A DNA stretch of 49,886 bases, taken from Xenorhabdus indica (GTDB taxonomy: Bacteria; Pseudomonadota; Gammaproteobacteria; Enterobacterales; Enterobacteriaceae). Each line of letters starts with the position of its first letter. Positions within the stretch are counted from its first letter, which is position 1. Below, piece by piece: positions 14,780-21,797 of this stretch. The stretch spans positions 1-49,886 of the forward strand of contig NZ_NKHP01000028.1 in assembly GCF_014467235.1 (NCBI RefSeq), read 5' to 3'. Under the pieces are notes generated by a model. The model was not told the origin of the DNA. It made no database searches and saw only the letters and a program-made list of their open reading frames with translations. A program made the position numbers and the translations under genes.

Positions 14780-15016
14780 ATGGCTACTAGTATCCGTTTA
14801 GATGATGACTTCGTGGATGATGTAAAAATTCACGCCGAAGCATCAAGCAGGAGTGTGCCAAAGCAGATCGAGCATTGGGCTAAGATAGGTCGTATCGCCG
14901 AAGATAACCCAGATTTGCCATACTCCTTTATCCTTGATGTCTTACTGGCGAAAAGCGAAGTCGATAATGGTAAGGTGTCGCGTTATGTCAGAAGGACCAA
15001 AAAGTCCCAAGATTGA
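14780..15016 (+). CDS. ParD-like antitoxin (ribbon-helix-helix)
   Basis: A 78-residue protein beginning MATSIRLDDDFVDDVKIHAE, a ribbon-helix-helix strand plus helix, followed by SRSVPKQIEHWAKIGRIAED, characteristic of ParD-like antitoxins. SD GAGG. It overlaps the toxin by 32 bases. Upstream, GGTTGCATTAT and GGTGTCGCATTAT repeats (14706-14735) may be its operator; a third similar copy (GGTGTCGCGTTAT) lies at the toxin start. Confidence 0.78.
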   Translation: MATSIRLDDDFVDDVKIHAEASSRSVPKQIEHWAKIGRIAEDNPDLPYSFILDVLLAKSEVDNGKVSRYVRRTKKSQD

Positions 15017-15314
15017 TGTTTATGAAACAAGACGTTTCTCTAAGGCATTATCTAAGTTACCTGAAAATCTTCTTGCTCTTGTGGAAGATGAGATCGGAAA
15101 GATTATCGACGACCCTGAAATTGGTGAACAAAAGAAAGGGGATTTAAGTTATCTTCGTGTTCACAAGTTTCAATTGAATAACCTGTTAACCTTGCTGGGT
15201 TATCACTGGGTTGAAGATAAAATAGAACTGTACCTGTTAAATTTTGGTCCTCATGAAAATTTCTATCAGGAACAGAGGCGACACAGAAAAGCCGATTTAA
15301 AGTTTATTAAATAA
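14985..15314 (+). CDS. RelE/ParE-superfamily toxin
   Basis: A 109-residue protein with ETRRFSKALSKLPENLLALV, GDLSYLRVHKFQLNNLLTLLGYHW and LLNFGPHENFY: the RelE/ParE fold of a mRNA interferase or gyrase poison, paired with the ParD-like antitoxin. It starts inside the antitoxin gene (32-base overlap), so the two are coupled. Target unknown. Confidence 0.75.
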   Translation: MSEGPKSPKIDVYETRRFSKALSKLPENLLALVEDEIGKIIDDPEIGEQKKGDLSYLRVHKFQLNNLLTLLGYHWVEDKIELYLLNFGPHENFYQEQRRHRKADLKFIK

Positions 15315-15319
15315 ATTAC

Positions 15320-15345
15320 AAGGCTGCGCATTGCGTGGCCTTTTT
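15320..15345 (+). terminator. Terminator after the ParD/RelE-like pair
   Basis: AAGGCTGCG/TGCGTGGCCTT forms a nine-pair stem (two G-U) followed by TTTTT. A relative, AGGGCTGCG...GCGTGGTCTTTTT, lies at 16181-16207, and a shorter one at 28775, suggesting recurrent terminator cassettes. Confidence 0.65.
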
Positions 15346-15364
15346 GTATTTCAGCCAAAGTAAA

Positions 15365-15382
15365 CAGCCCCTGAGTGGGGCC
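15365..15382 (-). terminator. Hairpin after the XRE antitoxin gene
   Basis: On the minus strand GCCCC-ACTCA-GGGGC is followed by TGTTTACTTT, seven bases after the antitoxin stop codon. Moderate terminator. Confidence 0.5.
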
Positions 15383-15388
15383 GTTGGG

Positions 15389-15748
15389 TTATGGAATGAG
15401 TTGCTCTGGCGTGCAGTCGTATAGTGCAGCCAGTTTTTCCCGTGTGCGCTTCTGTGGGCGATCGGATGCCTCCCACTGAGACACGGTTGATTGAGCTGTG
15501 TTGAGCTTTTCAGCGACTTCGTATTGAGACAGCCCACGATAGATGCGCCAAGCCGCCAGAATAGAAACATCCTGGTCAACCATGATAGACACAACGCCGT
15601 TAGGCACGGTCACATCATCGTATTTTGACGGAGTGTAGGGCACATCCTCCCAATCTCCCTTTGCGCTGATAAGTTTTTCGTATTCAGCTACTGGCAGGAC
15701 AACATACAGCGGTTTTCCTGCTTCATCGTTTATGTATTGCATTGTCAT
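15389..15748 (-). CDS. XRE-family antitoxin of toxin-first module 1
   Basis: A 119-residue antitoxin. The N-terminal part (MTMQYINDEAGKPLYVVLPV, then EYEKLIS) resembles Phd-like or HigA-associated leaders; the C-terminal half is an XRE helix-turn-helix (LSQYEVAEKLNTAQSTVSQW). It lies downstream of its toxin, as in higBA. It is clearly paralogous to the antitoxin at 37531 (shared AAWRIYRGLSQ-EVAEKL and EKLAALY). SD GGATG. Confidence 0.85.
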   Translation of the reverse strand: MTMQYINDEAGKPLYVVLPVAEYEKLISAKGDWEDVPYTPSKYDDVTVPNGVVSIMVDQDVSILAAWRIYRGLSQYEVAEKLNTAQSTVSQWEASDRPQKRTREKLAALYDCTPEQLIP

Positions 15749-15813
15749 ATATTCATCCGAGTGGCTAAGAGTCGCGGTGAATTTAATAATGAGGAAATGG
15801 CGGGTTACCCCGC

Positions 15814-16074
15814 CTAGTACGTTGTCGATGTTCTCCGTTTGACTGCCATTATCGAGCAGATAACCGGTTCGCCGTCAGTGATTTCGAAGATTATCCTGTA
15901 GTCGCCGACCCTTAGTCTGTACTGGTTATCAAGGTCATGAAGCTTCTTGATGTCCAGTGTTACTGCAGGAAAGGTTTCAAGTTGGTTAACCTTCTCATTG
16001 ATAGCTTTCCGGTATCTGGTATCGATTGAAAGCAACTGTTTTCGTGCTTTCCTCGTCCATTGAACCGTAACCAT
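15814..16074 (-). CDS. RelE-family toxin of module 1
   Basis: An 86-residue RelE/HigB-type mRNA interferase: IDTRYRKAINEKVNQLETFP, then QYRLRVGDYRIIFE, the hallmark core with basic catalytic residues, and a VKRR tail. By hand count about 51 of 86 residues are identical to the toxin at 37198. GAGG lies upstream, and an rrn-like boxA precedes the SD. Transcribed opposite to the late operon. Confidence 0.88.
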   Translation of the reverse strand: MVTVQWTRKARKQLLSIDTRYRKAINEKVNQLETFPAVTLDIKKLHDLDNQYRLRVGDYRIIFEITDGEPVICSIMAVKRRTSTTY

Positions 16075-16086
16075 CGTTTCCTCATT

Positions 16087-16147
16087 TGTTAAAGAACATA
16101 TCCGCTTGGGATGATTAGATGATAAGATTAAAATCGTATTTTGTCAA
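16087..16147 (-). promoter_or_regulatory. Promoter, operator repeats and boxA of module 1
   Basis: Minus strand: TTGACA (16147-16142), 17-base spacer, TATCAT (16124-16119). Repeats of ATCGCATTTT lie just upstream (16148-16174) and a related ATACGATTTT in the spacer, probable operators. TGTTCTTTAACA (16098-16087) is an 11/12 match to boxA, 13 bases before the toxin start. Confidence 0.68.
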
Positions 16148-16292
16148 CTAAAAATGCGATTAAAATGCGATATTGTTTTCAGGGCTGCGTTATTTGCGTG
16201 GTCTTTTTAATTTATGCCACCGCAATCACTCACAGAACCTCAGTATCTCCTATTGCGGTTGGCACCCTATTAACCCACTAGCGAGGTTTATC

Positions 16293-16589
16293 ATGACATT
16301 ATCTTTTGAAGTTGGTATGCCAACAACGGCGACTAGTCTCATGTTTGCTGGTTGTCATCGTGATGTCGGAATTGGCTCTTTCACTGTCAATATGCTAACG
16401 GGAAAGCAATTAGCTGTTGATGTCAAAGTATCAGGATTTTGCGGGCATGAAGATTATGAAAATAAACTTATCGTAAAGTATAAAGAAACCTTTGATCCTG
16501 AAAGCACCTTTGCTGCGTTTTTTGAACGTGCTGAAAATTATGCAAAACAATACTGCGACCAAATTGGGCTGACAGAAAAAGCGGCCTAA
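16293..16589 (+). CDS. Hypothetical protein, 98 aa
   Basis: MTLSFEVGMPTTATSLMFAG start with GCGAGG upstream. A beta-rich soluble protein ending AKQYCDQIGLTEKAA. No family recognised. Its stop lies inside a CGGCC-TAAA-GGCCG hairpin (16581-16594) shared with the convergent gene behind it. The longer frame from 16173 reads through a terminator-like hairpin and is rejected. Confidence 0.6.
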   Translation: MTLSFEVGMPTTATSLMFAGCHRDVGIGSFTVNMLTGKQLAVDVKVSGFCGHEDYENKLIVKYKETFDPESTFAAFFERAENYAKQYCDQIGLTEKAA

Positions 16590-16602
16590 AGGCCGCAATG
16601 TA

Positions 16603-16845
16603 TCATCTATATTTTGTTGGATCTTTTGTTAAGGCAATAGCGGCATCAATAGCGTCTTTTCCTGACCAGACTTGCTGCTTTAATGCCTCTAAAGACGCGA
16701 CAACTTCATTAGTGAAATTCTCACAACCGGGCTTGCTTTCTAAGTTTTTAAGAATATGGTGAATAAGTAGCTGGACTACAGTTTGTTGTCCTTTCATCTC
16801 TTCTTTAATTTGGTTGAGATAGAATTCTGTTTCTTGGTCTAGCAT
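16603..16845 (-). CDS. Hypothetical helical protein, 80 aa
   Basis: MLDQETEFYLNQIKEEMKGQ start with AAGGA upstream. All-helical appearance with a hydrophobic VVQLLIHHILKNLES helix. It resembles small YecF-like proteins only loosely, so I leave it unnamed. It points against the late operon, like the module before it, suggesting lysogenic expression. Confidence 0.55.
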   Translation of the reverse strand: MLDQETEFYLNQIKEEMKGQQTVVQLLIHHILKNLESKPGCENFTNEVVASLEALKQQVWSGKDAIDAAIALTKDPTKYR

Positions 16846-16984
16846 TTGCGTCCTTTTTGCTGAGGTAGTCAGCCATCCCTCTATTCGTTATTGGTAAATA
16901 TTTGGCTGATCTAACAGTATACCTTAACTATTAATTTGTTACTTTTAACCTACTCACAGGGGCGAACCTATTTCACCCCACGGA

Positions 16985-17006
16985 CACCCATTGTTCTGAT
17001 GGGGTG
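16985..17006 (+). promoter_or_regulatory. sdi-like hairpin at the holin start
   Basis: CACCCAT-tgttctg-ATGGGGTG forms a seven-pair stem with a bulged G and covers the GGGGTGG ribosome site of the holin. In lambda a hairpin at this place (sdi) sets the ratio of the two S products. Confidence 0.5.
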
Positions 17007-17010
17007 GAAT

Positions 17011-17349
17011 ATGAAAATGAAAGAAAATCCTGATATCTGGGTACATCTTGGTGACTGGCTCATATCGATAAGAGAGCAAGGCATCGGGGCAACCCTCGCG
17101 GGAACGATGGCATTTCTTCGCGGTCGTTATCAAGGCGGAGGTTGGTTAAAGGTGTCAATCGATGCCTTTATGTGTGCCATGTTCGCTTGGTTCATTCGTG
17201 ATGTATTAAATCTGTTTGGGCTGAATCCTGACTTGGCCTACATCGGTAGTGTAGTGATTGGCTATCTGGGAACAGATTTTATTGGTCAATTACTGCGTAA
17301 AGCGGCGGAGAAGAAAGCGGGAGGCACTTCTGATGGAAATCAGCACTAA
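17011..17349 (+). CDS. S: Lambda S-type holin with dual start
   Basis: A 112-residue protein aligning along its length with lambda S: MKMKENPD start, REQGIGATLAGTMAFLRGRY, DAFMCAMFAWFIRDVLNLFG, LAYIGSVVIGYLGTDFIG. Three membrane helices are expected. The N-terminal Met-Lys-Met is the dual start of lambda, where initiation at Met1 gives the antiholin (S107) and at Met3 the holin (S105). It triggers lysis at a timed point by opening the inner membrane. Upstream in-frame starts are rejected because the GGGGTGG site fits this ATG. Confidence 0.93.
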   Translation: MKMKENPDIWVHLGDWLISIREQGIGATLAGTMAFLRGRYQGGGWLKVSIDAFMCAMFAWFIRDVLNLFGLNPDLAYIGSVVIGYLGTDFIGQLLRKAAEKKAGGTSDGNQH

Positions 17350-17767
17350 AGGCCTGGAGTGCATCAAACAATATGAAGGCCTGAAACTCAAAGCCTATCC
17401 CGATCCGGCTACTGGTGGTATCCCGTGGACAATTGGTTACGGTCACACAAAAGATGTCAAACCGGGACAAGTAATAACAGAGCAGCAGGCCGAGGCATTC
17501 CTACTTGATGACCTTAAGCTTATTTACCTCACCTTTGAATCAGCCGTGAAAGTATCACTGACTCAGGGGCAGTTTGATGCCCTGTGCTCGTTCATCTTCA
17601 ATTGTGGTGCGGGTAACTTTGCTCGTTCTACCTTGCTGAAAAAACTCAATGCCGGTGACTACCAAGGTGCAGCTGATGAGTTCCAGAGATGGAATAAGGC
17701 AGCAGGTAAGGTAATGAACGGTCTGACTAAGCGTAGGGCATCTGAACGCCAGATGTTTTTGTCATGA
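17333..17767 (+). CDS. Endolysin, GH24 lysozyme (P22 gp19-like)
   Basis: A 144-residue lysozyme: catalytic Glu15 in KQYEGLKLKAYPD, Asp24, and PWTIGYGHT (Thr33), followed by FDALCSFIFNCGAGNF and RRASERQMFLS. It cuts peptidoglycan after holin opening. No signal-arrest-release helix or signal peptide is present, so it needs the holin to reach the wall. GGGAGG is the SD; the start lies within the holin end, and the stop overlaps Rz. Confidence 0.92.
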   Translation: MEISTKGLECIKQYEGLKLKAYPDPATGGIPWTIGYGHTKDVKPGQVITEQQAEAFLLDDLKLIYLTFESAVKVSLTQGQFDALCSFIFNCGAGNFARSTLLKKLNAGDYQGAADEFQRWNKAAGKVMNGLTKRRASERQMFLS

Positions 17768-18216
17768 AGCTCAATTTTACCTACGGCGTGGTGATTGCGC
17801 TGATTATTGCTTCCGGTGCGGCTTACCTCTATCGCTCTGGATATAAGAAACAGCTTAGTATTAATAGCGACCAAGCCACCGAAATCCAGCAACTGACCGA
17901 CAGAATCAACTACCAGAACACGCACATTGACATGCTGCATGAGTTAGACAGCAAACATACTCAGGAACTCGCCAATGCCAAGACTGAAATTGACAGGCTG
18001 CATACTGCTTCTCTTACTCACCCTGAACGGGTGTACATCAAGGCCGAGTGTCCAGCGTCTAAAGCCACTGCCACCTCCGGCATGGCTAATGCAACCAGTG
18101 CCCGACCTGCAGACTCCGCTGTCCGAAATTATTGGTTACTCAGAGAGCGCATTGCCACCTCAGAGCAAATGATCCTGGGGTTACAGGAGTATATTAGGGC
18201 GCAGTGTGTGAGATGA
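17764..18216 (+). CDS. Rz: Rz-like inner-membrane spanin
   Basis: A 150-residue i-spanin: one N-terminal membrane helix (YGVVIALIIASGAAYLYR), then a long periplasmic coiled coil with many Gln/Asn/His, and a C-terminal RNYWLLRERI segment. With Rz1 it fuses inner and outer membranes in the last step of lysis. Start overlaps the endolysin stop. Confidence 0.9.
   Translation: MKLNFTYGVVIALIIASGAAYLYRSGYKKQLSINSDQATEIQQLTDRINYQNTHIDMLHELDSKHTQELANAKTEIDRLHTASLTHPERVYIKAECPASKATATSGMANATSARPADSAVRNYWLLRERIATSEQMILGLQEYIRAQCVR
17975..18172 (+). CDS. Rz1: Rz1-like outer-membrane lipoprotein spanin
   Basis: A 65-residue reading frame nested wholly within Rz in another frame. Signal peptide LKLTGCILLLLLTLNGC ends in a lipobox (LNGC), followed by a short proline-rich mature part (PLPPPAWLM). 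This nested architecture is diagnostic for Rz1. Confidence 0.9.
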   Translation: MPRLKLTGCILLLLLTLNGCTSRPSVQRLKPLPPPAWLMQPVPDLQTPLSEIIGYSESALPPQSK

Positions 18217-18242
18217 AAGCCCCTGCAATGAGGGGCTAATCA

Positions 18243-18659
18243 TTAGCTAACTGACAGTGATAGCTTTTTACCTACAGCGGTAAGTGCCCGGCTGATAGTA
18301 TCAATTTTAGTGGTATGACGTGGTGCGAGTATTCGTTGGATCTCAGGGGGACGAATACCGGTTAAGCGCGATAACTCAGCCTTACTGACTTTAGCCGTTA
18401 GAAGCTCATTATTGAGTAAGATTTTGGCATATACGCTATCAGGTAAATATACCCATTGTTCATCCGCTTGAAGTTCAGGGTCAGGCAGAGGAAAGTTTTT
18501 ATCCTCGTCAAAGTAAATCTCGACACTGGAAAGTAAAACATCCTCGGCCATTTCCATTGCTTCGGGGATATCTGCACCACAGGTGATGGCTTCGGGAATA
18601 TCCCTGAATGTAACTGTATATCCGTTCTCTTCTTTCGCAAATTTTGCAGGATAGTACAT
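18243..18659 (-). CDS. hicB: HicB-family antitoxin
   Basis: A 138-residue HicB: N-terminal partial-RNase-H-like fold (YYPAKFAKEENGYTVTFRDI, then PEAITCGADIPEAMEMAEDVL) and a C-terminal HTH (SKAELSRLTGIRPPEIQRIL) that should bind the operator at 18895. Its partner hicA, directly upstream, is broken, so HicB is now an orphan antitoxin or repressor. A hairpin (AGCCCTC/GAGGGCT, 18693-18711) lies between the two. AGAGG is the SD. Confidence 0.88.
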   Translation of the reverse strand: MYYPAKFAKEENGYTVTFRDIPEAITCGADIPEAMEMAEDVLLSSVEIYFDEDKNFPLPDPELQADEQWVYLPDSVYAKILLNNELLTAKVSKAELSRLTGIRPPEIQRILAPRHTTKIDTISRALTAVGKKLSLSVS

Positions 18660-18717
18660 AGTGGCCTCTTTAATAATTTCTCGGTGCAGTGATAGCCCTC
18701 GTATTGAGGGCTAGAGT

Positions 18718-18863
18718 TTATTTTAAATCTAATTGTTTCTTGACTCCTTCGACTAACCCCGTTGTCAACTCCTGACTTGGGTGTCTGGGGGAGGTGGCTT
18801 ATTTTACCTTTGTAGTAGAGTTTCAGATGTTTTTTGCCATTTTAAAAATTCACTTTGTTTCAC
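18718..18863 (-). pseudogene. hicA: hicA toxin remnant (internal deletion and frameshifts)
   Basis: Translating the minus strand in pieces gives a recognisable HicA: a GTG start with GGAGG upstream encodes MKQSEF; then a shifted frame gives NGKKHLKLYYKGK, matching the conserved NGSNHLKL segment with the catalytic His; then another shift gives PRHPSQELTTGL and VKKQLDLK before a stop. About a dozen residues between MKQSEF and NG are missing, and at least two frame changes are needed. The toxin should be dead. Confidence 0.8.
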
Positions 18864-18891
18864 TGCACCTCCGTTTCGTTAACTTGAAATT

Positions 18892-18944
18892 ATTATATGC
18901 AAAAATGCTAACAATGGCAAGTTTAAATTAGCATTTTTGCATAT
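18892..18944 (-). promoter_or_regulatory. hic promoter and perfect 17-bp inverted-repeat operator
   Basis: Arms ATATGCAAAAATGCTAA (18895-18911) and TTAGCATTTTTGCATAT (18928-18944) are perfectly complementary. On the minus strand TTGCCA (18920-18915), a 17-base spacer and TATAAT (18897-18892) make a strong promoter overlapping one arm. HicB is the likely ligand. Confidence 0.8.
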
Positions 18945-18994
18945 TGGTCTTACCGCGCATTCACACGCACCTCAATAAAAACGCAGAGCCTTAC

Positions 18995-19070
18995 AGAAAG
19001 TCGAACCTGAGAAATCCGTTAATGGGTATTTCTGCGGGCGGTTTTTCTGTGTGAACAGGTTCGATTTTCT
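18995..19070 (+). ncRNA. Structured leader (c4-like?) of the antirepressor gene
   Basis: AGAAAGTCGAACCTG (18995-19009) pairs with CAGGTTCGATTTTCT (19056-19070) over 15 positions if one G-U is allowed. Inside lies a second stem, AGAAATCC with GGGTATTTCT. The outer stem ends two bases before the AAGGAA ribosome site of the antirepressor. Antirepressor genes of P1/P7 and relatives are controlled by c4-type antisense RNAs; this placement fits, but identity is unproven. Confidence 0.5.
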
Positions 19071-19085
19071 ATAAGGAAATACCAG

Positions 19086-19667
19086 ATGAGTACAGCATTA
19101 ACTTTCAAAGAACATGAAATCGTCCCATTTGATAACGGTGACGGCAAGATTTGGTTTACCAGTAAACAAATGGCTGAGCTTCTGGATTATGCTCGTGAAG
19201 ACTCAGTCTCAAGGATTTATGACCGTAACAAAGATGAGTTTTCACCTGATATGACTATGGTCGTCAATTTGACGGTCAGCGGAGAAATCAATGGGTTACA
19301 GCATAAGGCGATCAGGATTTATTCTCTTCGTGGTGCTCACCTTGTAGGAATGCTGTCAAAAACCAAAGTCGCTAAAGCCCTTCGTAAATGGCTGCTTGAT
19401 TTAGCAGAAAAGGAGCATCAACCGCAGAACTTATCTTTGATGGATATGGAAAGCCTCAAAGAACTAACCATCGGTGAAATGCAAAATCGTCTGGTTACTG
19501 CCAATAAGTGGTCATATGAAAACTTCGGTCGCAAAGGTAGTGATTTGATGAACCTGCGTAAACGTCACCTCAAGAAGATTCGCAAGGCCGAGAAAGCCAT
19601 TCTCGAATTATCACAGCTTACATTACCCGGCCTTGATGAGTTCCCCGATGAGGGAGAACCCGCATGA
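19086..19667 (+). CDS. BRO-N domain antirepressor-like protein
   Basis: A 193-residue protein with an N-terminal BRO domain: IWFTSKQMAELLDYAREDSV, then DRNKDEFSPDMT and IRIYSLRGAHLVGMLSKT. The C-terminal half is basic and helical (LMNLRKRHLKKIRKAEKAI). Such proteins act as phage antirepressors. Position just upstream of the terminase genes and the structured leader suggest tight post-transcriptional control. It overlaps the next gene by four bases. Confidence 0.75.
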   Translation: MSTALTFKEHEIVPFDNGDGKIWFTSKQMAELLDYAREDSVSRIYDRNKDEFSPDMTMVVNLTVSGEINGLQHKAIRIYSLRGAHLVGMLSKTKVAKALRKWLLDLAEKEHQPQNLSLMDMESLKELTIGEMQNRLVTANKWSYENFGRKGSDLMNLRKRHLKKIRKAEKAILELSQLTLPGLDEFPDEGEPA

Positions 19668-19882
19668 ACCACGAACAATTTATTGAGAAGAACATACAGG
19701 CCGAGTTAACCAAACTCGGCTTTTCTTCATCTATCGCGGGGATGGCAAGTGACCGGGCAGTTGAACATTATCGCCGTTCTGGATCAGCCAGCAGAAAGGG
19801 CAAGCTGTTTGATGATTGCTTGAATCTGGCCAAGGCATGGGCCAGCAAGTATTCGATTGAGAAGCCCCAGATAAAGAGGTGA
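19664..19882 (+). CDS. Hypothetical protein, 72 aa
   Basis: MNHEQFIEKNIQAELTKLGF start; helical, basic. The ATG overlaps the antirepressor stop. No family recognised; common type of small gene before terminase in lambdoid phages. Confidence 0.58.
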   Translation: MNHEQFIEKNIQAELTKLGFSSSIAGMASDRAVEHYRRSGSASRKGKLFDDCLNLAKAWASKYSIEKPQIKR

Positions 19883-19884
19883 TC

Positions 19885-20076
19885 GTGAAATACATATATC
19901 CAGTCATGCTGGACGTAACTATCGCGTCCTTTTTATTTATTGGCATCACACAAAATATCGAAGGCTTTGTCAATGTCGGTTATTTCGCTGGCTGGTTCTT
20001 TGGCGTGGTTAAATTTCTGGCTTATTTACCAGAGACTCACTCGCTAAAGATTACAAGCACATTCCGCCAGTATTGA
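19885..20076 (+). CDS. Small membrane protein, 63 aa
   Basis: GTG start with AGAGG eight bases upstream; an in-frame GTG two codons earlier (19879) overlaps the preceding stop and is an alternative. Two hydrophobic segments (MLDVTIASFLFIGIT and VGYFAGWFFGVVKFLAYL) predict two membrane passes. Function unknown. Confidence 0.5.
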   Translation: MKYIYPVMLDVTIASFLFIGITQNIEGFVNVGYFAGWFFGVVKFLAYLPETHSLKITSTFRQY

Positions 20077-20098
20077 GTTAGCAAAGTAAGGAATAACA

Positions 20099-20581
20099 AT
20101 GGCAGCGCCAAAGGGCAATAGATTTTGGGAGGCCCGAAGCAGTCATGGGCGGAACCCGAAGTTTGGTTCGCCTGAGGAACTGTGGAAGGCATGTTGTGAA
20201 TACTTCGCATGGGTAGAAGATAATCCGTTGCATGAAACAAAGGCATTTCATAATCAGGGAGAAATAGTCTACGCAAAACTGGCAAAAATGCGTGCGATGA
20301 CAATATCCGGCCTGTGTATTTTTTTGGATATATCTCGTTCAACATGGAACGAATACGCAAAGCGTGAAGATTTTTCGAACATCACTACGCGCACAGAGCA
20401 AATTATCTATGACCAGAAATTTTCGGGTGCAGCGGCTGACTTACTTAATGCCAATATCATTGCGCGTGATTTGGGATTAAAGGAGCAGACAGTTAACGAT
20501 CATCTTTCTACTGATGGTTCAATGTCTCCCGCCAAGATAGTACTGGTTGCGGGAGGTCAGAATGATAACAACGAGCATTGA
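20099..20581 (+). CDS. Terminase small subunit (P22 gp3-like)
   Basis: A 160-residue protein starting [20 protein letters not shown], the same opening as P22 gp3, with an [19 protein letters not shown] helix, [16 protein letters not shown] and [20 protein letters not shown]. It recognises the pac site and starts headful packaging with the large subunit, which overlaps it by 20 bases. A pac site within this gene is expected for this type but I cannot pinpoint it. Confidence 0.88.
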   Translation: MAAPKGNRFWEARSSHGRNPKFGSPEELWKACCEYFAWVEDNPLHETKAFHNQGEIVYAKLAKMRAMTISGLCIFLDISRSTWNEYAKREDFSNITTRTEQIIYDQKFSGAAADLLNANIIARDLGLKEQTVNDHLSTDGSMSPAKIVLVAGGQNDNNEH

Positions 20582-21785
20582 ACTGCCGCCGAAACTTATT
20601 CCGGTCTTCAGTGGTGATTACCGTTATCGCGGCTCTTACGGTGGACGCGGTTCAGGCAAGACCCGCACGTTTGCCAAGATGAGCGCCATTCGGGGTTATA
20701 TATTTGCAGAGGCAGGCACCGAAGGGGTGATCCTGTGCGGGCGTGAATTCATGAACTCACTGTCTGAATCCTCAATGGAAGAAGTCAAGCAGGCTATCAA
20801 ATCCGAACCGTGGCTGGATAACTATTATGAGATGGGCGAGAACTTTATCCGCACCAAGAACCGCCGTGTCTGGTACGTGTTTGCCGGATTGCGCCATAAC
20901 CTTGATAGCATCAAATCCAAAGCCCGTATTCTGATTGCGTGGATAGATGAGGCGGAATCTGTTTCCGAAATAGCCTGGCGAAAGCTGATCCCAACGGTAC
21001 GTGAAGAAGGCTCAGAAATCTGGGTGACATGGAACCCGGAAATTGACGGCAGCCCGACCGATAAACGCTTTCGTAAAACACCGCCTGACAATGCCTGCAT
21101 TGTCGAAATGAACTATGACGATAATCCGTGGTTCCCGGATGTACTGGAACAGGAACGCCTTAACGATCAGGTCAGACTGGACACCTCTACTTACGCCTGG
21201 ATATGGGAAGGCGCATATCTGGAAAACTCAGATAAGCAAGTGCTGGCGAACAAATACAAGATTGAAGCGTTTCCTGATGACCTGTGGCAGAAAGCTGACC
21301 GTTTGTTATTCGGGGGTGACTTTGGTTTTGCCAAAGACCCCAGTACGCTTATCAGGATGTTCATTCTGGATAACTGCCTGTATATCGACCGTGAGGCTTA
21401 CGGTGTCGGGGTGGAACTCGACCACATGCCTGCGTTTTATGACCAGCTACCTGAGGCGCGTAAATGGCCCATTAAAGCCGATGCCGCCAGACCGGAAACG
21501 ATCAGTTATCTCCGGCGACAAGGGTTCAATATTGCGGCTGCCAAAAAGTGGCAAGGCAGTGTCGAGGACGGCATCACTTACCTGCGTGGCTTTAAGCAAA
21601 TCTATATCCATCCTCGTTGTAAATACACAGCAAAAGAAGCCCGGTTGTATTCCTACAAAACAGATCGCATTACAGGTGAGGTACTGCCAGTCATTGAGGA
21701 TGCCAATAATCACTGTTGGGATGGTATCCGGTACGGTTTGGACGGGTATATCAAGCAAAAGAGCAGTGGTGCATTTTTCTTTTAA
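20562..21785 (+). CDS. Terminase large subunit
   Basis: A 407-residue packaging motor: Walker A-like [13 protein letters not shown] near residues 28-40, Walker [12 protein letters not shown], and the C-terminal RNase H-like nuclease with [12 protein letters not shown] and [14 protein letters not shown], where Asp residues coordinate metal. It belongs to the PBSX/Terminase_3 type. The ATG at 20562 has GGGAGG upstream and lies inside the small-subunit gene. Confidence 0.93.
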   Translation: MITTSIELPPKLIPVFSGDYRYRGSYGGRGSGKTRTFAKMSAIRGYIFAEAGTEGVILCGREFMNSLSESSMEEVKQAIKSEPWLDNYYEMGENFIRTKNRRVWYVFAGLRHNLDSIKSKARILIAWIDEAESVSEIAWRKLIPTVREEGSEIWVTWNPEIDGSPTDKRFRKTPPDNACIVEMNYDDNPWFPDVLEQERLNDQVRLDTSTYAWIWEGAYLENSDKQVLANKYKIEAFPDDLWQKADRLLFGGDFGFAKDPSTLIRMFILDNCLYIDREAYGVGVELDHMPAFYDQLPEARKWPIKADAARPETISYLRRQGFNIAAAKKWQGSVEDGITYLRGFKQIYIHPRCKYTAKEARLYSYKTDRITGEVLPVIEDANNHCWDGIRYGLDGYIKQKSSGAFFF

Positions 21786-21797
21786 GGAGTGTCTTTC

